From Oxyruncus cristatus (taxonomy: Eukaryota > Chordata > Aves > Passeriformes > Cotingidae), in NCBI GenBank assembly GCA_013399855.1, contig VXAY01002071.1:28717-92716 (forward strand): a stretch of 64,000 nt of DNA, in the 5' to 3' direction. Positions 46,501 through 56,685 of this stretch are shown here, piece after piece. Made by a program: the position numbers and the translations under genes. The notes beneath the pieces are model-generated. The model had not been told where the DNA came from, ran no database searches, and saw only the letters and a list, made by a program, of their open reading frames with translations. Each line of letters starts with the position of its first letter. Within the stretch, counting starts at the first letter, position 1.

Positions 46501-48857
46501 GAGGCAGATGAGCCTCCATGAGCTGTTCCATGTTTTTTTTACCGCTGTTTACCTACAAATGTGAGATAATTTTCATAAAGCTTTCAGAGCCTGCAATCTC
46601 TTTTTATAACAAATACCTTTTTGGGCAAATGGGTTATCTCTCCAAGCCCTCCTCCCTTGGACAGATGGAGTTCTTGCAAAAGCATTAAGAGACAAAGACA
46701 AATGCTCCAGTTCTGAGATGTGAAGCTTTTTAAAGTAATAATAATAAAAAAAAAATTCAAATGGAAATGTTTTGGATGCATTGGCTGACTTCCCTGCTGC
46801 TCTCCCTGCATGGTGCTGTGAGGTTGCTGCTGCTGGTGGCCTGCCCAGGCATCACCCGCTCCAGGAGCTAAACATAGGTGCTGGCTGCACAAGGCACTTG
46901 GGTACATGTTAATTATCCTGGTGCTTTTTAGGGATCTTGGGTGAAATATGTGTTTTTATAGTCAGTTTTCTATTTTGTTTTAAGCAGCCTGGAGCAAAAG
47001 CCCTTTAATTACATTAAAAATCGCCTCCCACCAGCACTCTCTGTTCCCAAGCCCTGATGAAATTTAAGCTTAAAGCTGGGCACATGCTCAGTGCTTTTCC
47101 AGGCCAGGCAGCCCAGGACAGCATGGGACAGTGGAAAGTAGGGCTGTCGCTGTCCTGAGCCCTCTGCGTCACACCCACCAGCAGGACAGCCCCTCCAGCT
47201 GCTCCAGCCCCATGGGGCTAGGGGGGCACGGGAACCCTCACAATGCTGGTCTCTCTCTTTAGTGGAGACTTCTGTGTTGGCACTGGAAAATTGCATGGCT
47301 GCTTTTTTTTTGCTTTTTTCCTTCTTTTTTTTTATTTCGCGTGTGTATGTGTGTGTGTTTTCCTGGCATGAGGCACCAGCCGAAAGCCACAGCCAGCTCC
47401 AGGCCTCCCTTGTAATTAGGGCTCCTCACGTGACACAACAGGCTTTGAAACCCATGGGGCAGGCACAGCAGGGCTGCTGGACCCCCAGTGCGCTGCAAAG
47501 GACCTCTCCCTTCCCAAAAGCGTGTGATGTGCATGGTGTCCCATCAGCAGTTAGCAACTCCCCGCGATGGACCTATTGATGTGGTGATGACAAGGGGAAA
47601 AAAAAAAAAAGGCTTTGTCATTCTGGTCATAACCTGGGAATTTGGTCAACTGGATGTAGGTGTGGCTTTTTGTGACCCTAGTTTTGAGCAGAAACATGAA
47701 CGTTCAGGTCTTTCGTGGCAAAGTGGATTTTTCTGCCCTAAATAACCATAGTTTTACCACTAGCTGAGTGTCATGGACCCGCTCGAAGGCATGCTTTTTC
47801 CAGCACCACTGTTTCCTCTCCAAAGGTTGTGGGGCTGAAGGCATCAGGTGGCAGGGGATTTGCAGTTCTCCTTGCCACTGTGGAGAGCAAAGCTGCATGT
47901 GGGGAGGAGTCATTTTCCTGAGCTGCTGCAGCCCAGGTGTGTGAAGGAGCTCAGGGGCCTTTGCAGGAAGAGTCTGGGAAAGGCTGAGAAGAGGTGCACT
48001 GGAGAATTGTGTTTCTGAAATCTCAGCTGGAAATGATAAATATAGCTAAAGGAGAAAGGATGCCCCTGCAGAGGTGGGTGCCAGGGCAGCATCCATGTGC
48101 CCCCATCCACTGCCATCAGGTGCAGGGCAGGAGGTGTGGGTTCTGACCACTGGCCACCAACTTCCCCACTTAGCATTGACTGAGCGTGGGTGGTATTTTT
48201 TACAATTTTTTCCTGCTTCGCTGGGAACATACACAGATTTTAGCTGGAGAATGCCTGATTTTGGAGACCAGGGGACCAGGCTGGCCCCTGTGTGGGTCTG
48301 TATGGTTTGGGGGGCACGAGAAACGAAGCAGACATGCATTTTGTAGCATCACTGTGGCAGAAATGGCTCTTAAGGCGGGACTGGTGACACCTGTATTTGA
48401 GTCCCCTTTTCTTTCCCTGCCCTTATCAAGGACTCTGCAAGCATCCTGGAGAGGGATTTGTTTGGATTTAGCTTTTCTCTGTCTAACAGTTCTGCCCAAG
48501 TGGCTGTGGAGACGGGTCTTTGAGGTCAGTCTTTTTGTCTGCTTGAAAAAACAGTGACAGAATTTCCCAAAAACGAGAGGTGGACACCCCCTAGGAACAG
48601 ATTTCCCAATATTTATTTTAACTTAAGCCCAGAGTGTTATTATACCCTCGGCCGTCCTGGCCGTTCCTCTGAGGCCAGACCCTCAATTAGGCGGCGCAGT
48701 GCAAACCTCCCCAGGTTTGGCAGCGGCATGGGGCGCTGTGTTTGTGCACCAAATCTGCCAGCGTTGAAGTTTTTGGGGTTTTCTGGTGCATGGCGGTGGG
48801 CTGGCGTCACTCCGGGCAGGGCGGTGACTTGGCTTGGGGGGGGGGGCAAAACCAGAC

Positions 48858-48935
48858 CTTATATCCCAGCAGAGCAGCAGCAGGAGGAAATCTGTGCCAG
48901 CTGACTCCGTGGGTAGCTGTCGGTGCTGTGGCAGG
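48858..48935 (+). promoter_or_regulatory. IBSP: Candidate IBSP TATA element and noncoding exon 1
   Basis: CCTTATATCCC is followed by a purine-rich leader (CAGAGCAGCAGCAGGAGGAA…) ending GGCAGG at a consensus GTAAGC donor (48936). It lies about 1.05 kb before the signal-peptide exon, as expected for the noncoding first exon of bone sialoprotein. The transcription start is not determinable from sequence. Confidence 0.45.
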
Positions 48936-50007
48936 GTAAGCTTCCTGCGACTTTTTCCAGTCTTTTTGTGCACTGCTGTCTGTTTTTTTTGTGGGAGGAT
49001 GGTGGGGCTCAGCTTGCTGTCAGGGCTGGATGCTGCTTTTTGTCCTTTCCTGGGTCTGTGGCTTCCCGAAGCCCTTGGGTGGAGGGGATGAGTATCCAGA
49101 GCCTTGCTGCATGGTCAGGGAAGCTTGTGGCCACTTGTTTTCAAGCCTGAGTTAAAACAAAGATGAGTAAACTTCAAGCGCAGCTGAATGTAGTAACTCC
49201 CCCCAAGCACAGCTGGTGGTGGGTTTGGACAGAGGAAGGGTAGGGAAAAGGAAGGTTAGTGGGCCTTACTGAAGCCTGGGGGGACGCTGGGAGCATCCCT
49301 GGGGGAGGGCTGGGACACTGCAGGAAGGGTTGGGTGTGCTCTTGCTCCTTGATGGGGGAGGGCAGGCTGGGGTTTGGTGCTTAGGGTGTGCAGCTCAGAC
49401 CTGCCCAGAGCCAAGCCAGATATGGCTACCAGATATGCCTACCGGGGGCTCCTTGCCTTGGTGTCTTGCCACTGCTATTTTTGTCAATGGTAGACTGCAG
49501 AAGCCGACTATACTCATTTCTTTGTTTGCTTATTTATTTTTCCTCAGTGAGGTTAAACTCTCTGTGGTGTAATTCCCAGGAGCACTGCTCCCTGGGCAGA
49601 GCTCGAGCAGGTCTCAGGGCTGTGGGAGGGCGGCTGCCGTGGGCAGTGCTCCCAGTTGCTCCTGTTGCACCTCCGGTGGGGCTTGGCTTTCTCCCCTCCC
49701 TAAAAGGCAATGGGGAAGCAGGAGCGAGAAGTCCTATTCAGAGAAAGCAGTGCATCTACTACGTGATGAAACTCACTTTTCTGCTATTTTGTGGCTTCTT
49801 GAAAAAAACAAGATGTATTCATGGAAAAAAAAAAAAAAAAAAGGAAGGATTAGGGTCTGTGGAGGGGTTGGGAGACCCCACCAAGAGGTGGCTGGAGGTC
49901 AACCTTTCTTCTCCCTGCTCATCCATGTGGACACAGACACGCGGATAGTTTGGGGTAGCTGAAAAGCAAGCCCTGAAAGTGTTTCACTGTTCCCAGAGAA
50001 AGCAGCC

Positions 50008-50061
50008 ATGAGGACAGCCCTGGTCTTTGTCTGCCTGGTGGGGATGGCGTGCGCTTTCTCG
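50008..50061 (+). CDS. IBSP: IBSP exon 2, signal peptide
   Basis: 54 nt, residues 1-18, ending AFS at GTGAGT. Acceptor TTCCCAG at 49996, leaving 11 nt of UTR before ATG. Phase 0. Confidence 0.93.
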
Positions 50062-53000
50062 GTGAGTGCCAGGCAGGGTGGGGGGACCCCCCCGTCCTTC
50101 CCTGGGCTGATGTGGGGCTTGTGTCAACCCACCCTTTCCCCCAGGTCAAGAGCTGGCTGCGGCGAGCCAAGCTGGACGACTCGGAAGAAAACGCGGTAGG
50201 GTGTCCCCCCACCCTGCGCGCCCTGTCCCACGCGGTGCTGGTCTTGAGGAAGGGCACGTTTCCGCCGCTCCTGTACCCAAGCCCCCAGACTGATGGGATT
50301 TACCCCCTTGTTCTCCCGGCAGGTGTTCAAGAACAGGCACCGGCATTACCTGTACAGATACATCTATGTGTATCCCCCGCAGCGACGGTACCAGGTGGGT
50401 GCTTCGGAGGGGGTGCCGGTGCAGCGATATTGGCCCAAATGAGATCGGGGGGCATGGTCTGTGCCCTCTTTGCCACTGGCCTGCGGGGCTGGGCACAGAG
50501 CCTTGCCCTGTGACGCCAGCAGAAACCCACCCACTCGCCTACCGCTTGGTTTTCCCTCTTCTTAGGGCAGTGACTCATCTGAGGAAGAGGGGGATGGCTC
50601 GGAGGAGGAGGAGGAAGGGGGGGTGAGTATGGCAAACCAGCAGCTTGCAAAACAAATACGGGAATTTGGGAACTTTCTTTGGTTTTGTAGTCTCTTCTCA
50701 TCAGCATTTGTGGCTACTGACCGCCCACGGCCTTGCACTCTGGATGCAACTGGATTTTCTACTCTGGGGCTTATTTTATTATTTTTTGTCGATTTTTTTT
50801 CCTTTTTTCTTTCCTTTTTATTCCTGGGTGGGGGATGCACCAAACAACCCTGAGACAAATGCTCTGGGTTTCCATTTTCAGTGGCTCAGAAAGGAGCAAG
50901 ACAGGCCAAAAGGCAGAAGCAGGGAGGCTCATGCAAGGAAGAAAGTGCTGTTAGGAACTCCTCTTACTGTCCTCTTTCAGGGTGTGTTGCCCCCACAGGG
51001 CTGACGAGATTACTATGGAAAACACAGTTATGCTCCGCACTTACGTGTGTGGAGGGAGGGACACAAAGTGATGACAATTGGGAAATGCATATTTGTACCA
51101 GCTCAGATGGTGATGCTGCTCCTGTTTGTTGAGCTTGGGCACCTCTGCATTTGTGAGAGTCACCCACGTTCAAAATTGAATGCAAGGGATTACAATGGTC
51201 TCTTGTGCCTCACTGGGCTGCAAATGTTCAAAAATAATACAGTGGTCTCCAGCACACGGGTGCTTTGAAAGAGGGATCTGGTATGCCTGGGAACCTCTGT
51301 GTCGGGTCTAATCACATCTTTTATTATTTTCTTCTTTCATGTATATATATATAATTTAATGAAAGTCTGGGAGTCTGGTACTAAAACCCCCTTTGGAGGC
51401 CTTTTTGGGGAAGGGGTATAGTATGGGGTGGCCCCTGTCCCGCAGACACATCTGCCAGCCCCAGCACCTCCCTGCAATTTGCCCCTTTTTGCCTGTTTCT
51501 CTCCCCTACCACTGCAATCTCTAGGGATAACTTTGAGTAGTGGGATAGGGCAGGCTCAGGACGAAATTAAGAGTTATGCAGGAACGTAGCTGCTGTTTGT
51601 GGCTGCCCCTTTCCTTTCCAGGGCACCAGAGCAGTGGCTGTTCCCGTGCAGGGACTGGTCAGCAAGAGAAATTGTGCTGAAAGGCCTCAAGGTCAGTTAT
51701 AGGTATGTAGAGACCAATTATATCAGCTAGTAGATGGGGAGCATCGCTCCCATCGGCACAGCTGGATGCACCGTGGGATTCGATGGCTCTCCCATTGGAG
51801 AGGAAAACAGCCTGGATTTTCCCTGGTATCACGTGCTCCCGTATTTTAAGGTCTGAGTTTGTCCGAAATGCCAGGGTTAAGTGTCCTTGGTCTTGGCATG
51901 CGAGCGGCAGGGATTGCCCAGGGCAGGGATGACACTGACCTCGCGTCTCCCTGCCACGGCTGGTGGCAATGTGCTCCTCCTCCCAGGCTGGGCACTGGGT
52001 GAGCTGCCCCACGAGTGGTTGCTCCAGGCTCTGCTTGCATTTGGGATATTCACTGCCTTTTTCAGCAGAGCACACTGCCATGCACGCTGCTGGGAGCCCC
52101 GCTCTGGTCTCTGGGGCCAAGCAGTGCTCGATAGCTGATTGCTGGTGGGGTTCAGGCTCATGCCTGGCTTTGAGCCCTCACGCTCTCACTTACCATCTCA
52201 TGTGACGTGCAGTGTGTCCACGTGTAGTGTGCCTGTGGCTTTCTTTGTTTACTGGAAACTGGGAGAGGTGACTTCAAAGGAAAACCTTTAGATGCTTTGT
52301 AGAGCAAAATGTGTAGCCAGAATGGGAACACCCGACTCCAGCCACCACCACCACTTAATTGCACGGCTCCAGCTGCCCTGCTGCAGCTTCTCCGTTTCAG
52401 CCTGGAACAAGACCCGTGGGAAAGCAGGAAGCTCGGAGCAATGCCCAAATGCTGTGTGGGGATGCTGCGTGCCCCCCTTGCTGCTGGGAGGGCTGCGCTC
52501 CACTCCTGCTGCTGACCCCCTGCCCTGTCCTCTCCCTGTCCCTGAAGGAGCCGTTTCATGCTGGCACCAAGGCAGCTGGCCATCCTGCTGGACCAGACCC
52601 TGGGGACTGCCACGGTGGCCTGGGAGGAGACGTTGCATTACCCCAGCAGGTGTGGTTTGGGGAGCTGGAGGGGAGTACCCTGGGGAAGGGGTATGTTCAC
52701 TGCATGTTTGCTTGCACCCATGGGTGTCCTCCTCCCCCTTTCTGCCTTGGGGGGCTGCTGTGTAAGACACCCGTGGCTGGACCAAGCTCTGGGCATTAAC
52801 TTGGGGTTGGAAGAGGTACCCCAAAAAGACAGTTCTGCCATGCAAGGTGTGGGGGGGATGCTCAACTCTGCCCATGCCTGCCCCTTGTCACCTGGAGCTG
52901 CAGCCCCCTTTCACCCAAATAATGCTGTGCTGTCTTCCCCCTGCCAGGGCAAGGGCTGCCAAGGGACCGTGAAGGGGGTCAGGCATGGAACTGCCAGAAA

Positions 53001-53217
53001 GGGGGAAGACTCTGAAAATGAAGACAGTGATGAGAATGAGGAGGAGGAAGAGGAGGAAGAGGAGGAGGAAGAAGAAGTAGACGAGAATGAGAATGGCATC
53101 AATGGCACAAGCACCAACACCACTGAGGGGGCTGATGGACCTCATGGCAATGGCACTGCAGTAGCTGAGGAGGGCACTGGTGCAGCTGAGGAAGAGGAGG
53201 AAGAGGAGGAGGAGGAG

Positions 53218-53252
<35 letters not shown>

Positions 53253-53544
53253 GGAAACTGAAGCCACCACCATCGCCAGCACCACCAATGAAGAGGGGCT
53301 GACCCAGGCGACCACTGTGGGAGATGGGGGACCCACAGACGCCACCACAGTTGGGGAGCTGTGGGATTACGATGTGACAGCCAGGGACCACAGCCGGGGG
53401 GACGAGGGCACCACCGCGGGCGGGTATGAGGAGCAGGACGAGTACGCCCGCGGGGACAGCTACCGGGCCTACGAGGATGAGTACGGCTACTACAAAGGGC
53501 ATGGCTACGACGTGTATGGCCAGGATTACTACTACAGCCAGTGA
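50008..53544 (+). CDS. IBSP: Integrin-binding sialoprotein (bone sialoprotein 2)
   Basis: Coding exons 50008-50061, 50145-50195, 50323-50394, 50566-50622, 52548-52649 and 52948-53544 join in phase 0 to 310 residues (mammalian protein about 317). Seen: signal peptide MRTALVFVCLVGMACA; a basic, Tyr-rich segment (RHRHYLYRYIYVYPP) in the collagen-binding region; poly-Glu runs of 13 and 23 residues; the sequon cluster NGTSTNTT; and a C-terminal RGDSYRAYEDEYGYYKG with RGD at 280-282 and many tyrosines, likely sulfated. Known role: secreted by osteoblasts and hypertrophic chondrocytes, nucleates hydroxyapatite through poly-Glu and binds alpha-v-beta-3 integrin through RGD. Neighbour order DMP1-IBSP-MEPE is that of tetrapods. 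Confidence 0.95.
50145..50195 (+). CDS. IBSP: IBSP exon 3
   Basis: 51 nt encoding VKSWLRRAKLDDSEENA (residues 19-35). The DSEEN motif is conserved in vertebrate IBSP. Flanked by CCCCCAG and GTAGGG. Confidence 0.92.
50323..50394 (+). CDS. IBSP: IBSP exon 4, Tyr-rich collagen-binding segment
   Basis: 72 nt encoding VFKNRHRHYLYRYIYVYPPQ and RRYQ (residues 36-59), from CCGGCAG to GTGGGT. Corresponds to the VFKYRPRYxLYKHAYFYPPL segment of other species. Confidence 0.93.
50566..50622 (+). CDS. IBSP: IBSP exon 5, first acidic segment
   Basis: 57 nt encoding GSDSSEEEGDGSEEEEEGG (residues 60-78), between TTCTTAG and GTGAGT. The SDSSEE motif is conserved and contains predicted casein-kinase/FAM20C sites. 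Confidence 0.92.
52548..52649 (+). CDS. IBSP: IBSP exon 6
   Basis: 102 nt encoding EPFHAGTKAAGHPAGPDPGD, CHGGLGGDVALPQQ (residues 79-112), between TCCCTGAAG and GTGTGG, phase 0. The end (VALPQQ) aligns with the AxQLPKK end of the equivalent exon in chicken and mammals. The rest is strongly diverged, has lost most acidic residues and includes a Cys. Confidence 0.68.
52948..53544 (+). CDS. IBSP: IBSP exon 7, poly-Glu and RGD terminal exon
   Basis: 597 nt, residues 113-310 plus TGA. Poly-Glu tracts at 53038-53076 and 53188-53256, VDENENGINGTSTNTTE between them, Thr-rich TTIASTTNE and ATTVG stretches, then ARGDSYRAYEDEYGYYKG and the Tyr-rich C-terminus GQDYYYSQ. The GAG/GAA runs make this exon prone to length change. 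Confidence 0.96.
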
Positions 53545-53760
53545 GCGGGTCGAGGGGCAGCCCTGGCGCTGCCCCCCACCTGCCCCATCCCACTCAGGAA
53601 GGTGCATCCGAAGGCTCACTGCAGCCACTGCACGCCAGAGGGGACGCCAGGCAGCTTGCCATGCACACTGGCTCCGTCCCAGGCTTTTTCTTTTTTTTTT
53701 TTTTTTTTGTATCTTGCAAAGTGAAATGAAATAAAGCAACCGAACTGAGCTTGTTGGTGA
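53545..53760 (+). promoter_or_regulatory. IBSP: IBSP 3'UTR and poly(A) signal
   Basis: AATAAA at 53730-53735 (GAAATGAAATAAAGC), about 190 nt after the stop, preceded by a T-run. Very short UTR. Confidence 0.8.
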
Positions 53761-55806
53761 CGAAAGGTCTGCTGCCAAATTTGCTGGGATCAGTGGGGCA
53801 GCACAGTTCTTGGTGGGCTGAGGGGTTACACGTGCTTATGCTGCTCAGGGTTGAATCTTGTTATTCCAGCTCAGATGCACATGAAAGGAGGGAGGAACAG
53901 AAAGGCTAACTTGGAAAGCCTCCATAGAGTCCCTTCTGAAAAATGAAAGGGCACTTTTAATGTCACTGCTCTGAGTTTACAGCCATGTTTTATGTAGGGT
54001 TGACATGGATTTCCACTGATAACTTTACCACATCCTCCATTCCTCAGTAGCGTGCCTCCCATGGCCTGACCACACGGTAGGCAATGTTAATAAAGACACT
54101 AATTTCTCTTTCTGTGCATCACGAGGCGTAGATGCACACCCCTGCAATGAGGGCTTTGCTTCTGCATCCCTGCGCCAGGCATGTGGGTACAAGGCTGGGC
54201 ACCTTGGATGTGTGTGTTGAACACCAGTACTGCAGCCCAAAATGTCCCTGTCACACAGCCTCATCCCCAGGGCAAGGTAGGGCTGTCCTAGTGACAGCGG
54301 TGCATCCACTTGCCTCCTGCATCAGGGGTGGGAATGCCTAGCTTGCAGTCCCTGGGATTCCTGCTCAGAGTTACTTCCCAACAGGAGCATGTCCCTGTGT
54401 AGCTAGGGATCAGCACTACAGATAGGGCTGAAATGACTCTGCCTGGGTCCCAGGCAGGTGCCACTATTTGGAAATAATGATGGCACTCACACCCAGTTTA
54501 CAGAAGGTACCGTGCTGCTCTTGCACTCCTAGAAAGGAAACCTGTGTTCAGCTCCCAGTGTAGGTCTGCCTGCAAAGCAAGTCCAGTCTCACAGCAGCAA
54601 ACTGCTGGGCATTGTACAAAACTGCCTCCCTGTGCCAAAGCTGGGCTGCAGATGCTGGGGAGGCAGGAGGTGGTGCCTGCAAGGTGGGCACCCCCGGGGC
54701 CAAGTCCCTACGGCGGCATGGGGAGTCCTGCATGCGCCCATGGCCGGTGGGAGGGACACGAGAGTCCCATCACCCACATCCCCAGGGGGTGCCCAAAGAC
54801 GTCAGGGAACCAGCACGGACAAAGGGCCCTGGCGCTGCCAGGGGCCGGGTCCCACTCCCACAGGGCGCGTAGCCCAGTCCTGTGTGCGTCAGCCCCCCAG
54901 GCACCTGGCAAAAGCTCTCCTCCCTGAGCCAAGGCACACGGGCTGGCTGCTCTGGTACCTGTGGGGCAGCATCTGACTGCAGCTCTCAAGGCAAGGGCAA
55001 GTTTCATGCTGGCTGAGATTTGCTCCCGCCTGAGGCTGGATGCTGATGGTTTAAGCGTTTCTGGTGTTAATTCAGCAGTCGTGCCAGCTTCCAGGGTTTG
55101 GGCTGGGGCAGAGTGGTGAGTGGGATGAGAGCTGCTGTCACCATCACCACATTGAGCAGCTGAGCTAGGCTGGCTGCAGCAGGGGGAACCCTTCTTGGCA
55201 AGGGTATAGGTGACCAGCAGTGCCACCAAAACTTGAGGCAGGGAGAAGGGTATGTACAGCATGCACATCTTTGTAACACCTTTCCATAGCAAAGGTGGGC
55301 TCGAAGGGACCTGTGCAAGAAGTGCATGGAAAAATACCTTTTTTTTATTTTTTTTGCCACTCTGCTATTTTGTACTTGCACGGGTTTAGCTCAGAGGGGT
55401 TGAGGTTGATACCCAAACAACAAGTGTCGGAAGCTATGGCGTGGCTTGGCCAGTGCTGCCCTGCCATGTACAGTCATGTCCAGGACCAGGCCTGGCTCAG
55501 GATATTGCCCTTCCCTTTCTGCAGCCCTCCTGGCTTTCCCATGTCGGTCACGGTGAGCACGCCAAGACCCACCGCACACCCTCTTATCAATAACCAAACT
55601 GGCTGTGTGCCACACTAAGATCTGCGCTAATCATCGAGCAATTTCGCCTTCAGAACAGATATTTATAAACTGTGCTTTCTGTTTATCCAGCCAGGTGGAA
55701 CATTTGATAGCTGTCTTTCACCACAAACACATTTTTAGCTGGAAATTACTCCCCCTGGTTATCTGCGGGTGCTGCCAGTGCTGACAAATGTCCCTGGGCA
55801 GGAGCT
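53761..55806. other. Intergenic DNA between IBSP and MEPE
   Basis: No exon, repeat family or RNA gene recognised. Overlapping ORFs at 54.5-55.3 kb are unsupported. Confidence 0.5.
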
Positions 55807-55901
55807 GATTGGCTCTGTGCACCTGGGGCCAACTTTAAATTTCAGCAAAGTGGGCATAGGCTCCATGGTCTGCCACTGGGATCTGCCTCCGACAGGGAAA
55901 G
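55807..55901 (+). promoter_or_regulatory. MEPE: Candidate MEPE core promoter and noncoding exon 1
   Basis: Inverted CCAAT (ATTGG, 55808-55812) followed about 25 bp later by TTTAAAT (55834-55840), then a leader ending CAGGGAAAG at a GTAATC donor (55902). Spacing resembles the DMP1 candidate. The following intron to the signal-peptide exon would be about 0.7 kb. Confidence 0.4.
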
Positions 55902-56625
55902 GTAATCTTCTTACCTAGTTTCCTGCCCTATCTCTCCCCAGCCCTTCGCCTCTGCCTTCCCTGAACAGGGCTTCTGCTTTCACTGCAGGCAAGCCATGGT
56001 GGGGACGGGAACATTCTGATCCTCGGCTGGGCATATCTCTTGAGCCTACATTGCTTTGTACTGCTGATCCTTGTGTGTGAATTTCCTTCTGGTGTTTCCT
56101 ATAGCAATGCTTGTATGGCTGAATATAGTGTCCGGGATGGACCTGCAAGCCCAAGCCAGGCTGCTTGGGTGAAATGAGAATTATTGGCCAACAGAGCTAT
56201 TGCCTCCTACCATTTATCAGTGCTGTTGGAAAGAGCCTGCAAGTTTCTTAATTCAGACTTGTGACTGAACAGCTTAGCCTGCAGTGGCTTTGGGGATCAT
56301 TTATTGCAAATACCCACCCAAGCTGCTTTGACAGAGGGAGTTAGGAAGTACCTGGTGTCAAGAGCACCCACTCAGTGCTGATGGCCCTGCCCTGTGTGCA
56401 TGGCGAGAGCATCACCTTTGCTGTGAGGAATGCAAAGAGGCAGGGTGATGTCAAAGGCCACCACAAAGCTGGGAAAAGCTGGGGTTGCTGGAAAACCTTG
56501 CTGATATGGGGGCTTTGGGATATCAGGAGCTTTTAAGTTTTCTAACCGGGACCATTGGGGACCACAAGTCCTAGGAAGACAAACTCCAGTGATGATTCAC
56601 TTTGTGCCCCCAGGAACAGCCCAAG

Positions 56626-56685
56626 ATGAAAACAGCCCTGGTCTGCCTGTGCCTGTGCCTGCTTAGCACAGCCCTCTCAACACCT
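56626..56685 (+). CDS. MEPE: MEPE exon 2, signal peptide
   Basis: 60 nt, residues 1-20, ending STP at GTAAGT. Acceptor GCCCCCAG at 56613, with 12 nt of UTR before ATG. Phase 0. Confidence 0.93.

Larger units (their letters stand above)
43751..48857. other. Intergenic DNA between DMP1 and IBSP
   Basis: No gene recognised. Contains two CR1 fragments listed separately; the remainder is short unsupported ORFs, T- and A-rich tracts and GC-rich stretches. Confidence 0.5.

Noticed and set aside
51601..51700. Possible IBSP exon after TTTCCTTTCCAG
   Set aside because: The frame soon reaches a stop and no suitable donor in phase 0 gives IBSP-like residues; 52548-52649 fits better.
52888..53778. 296-codon minus-strand open frame with hydrophobic runs opposite IBSP exon 7
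   Set aside because: Antisense reading of poly-Glu codons; no independent support.
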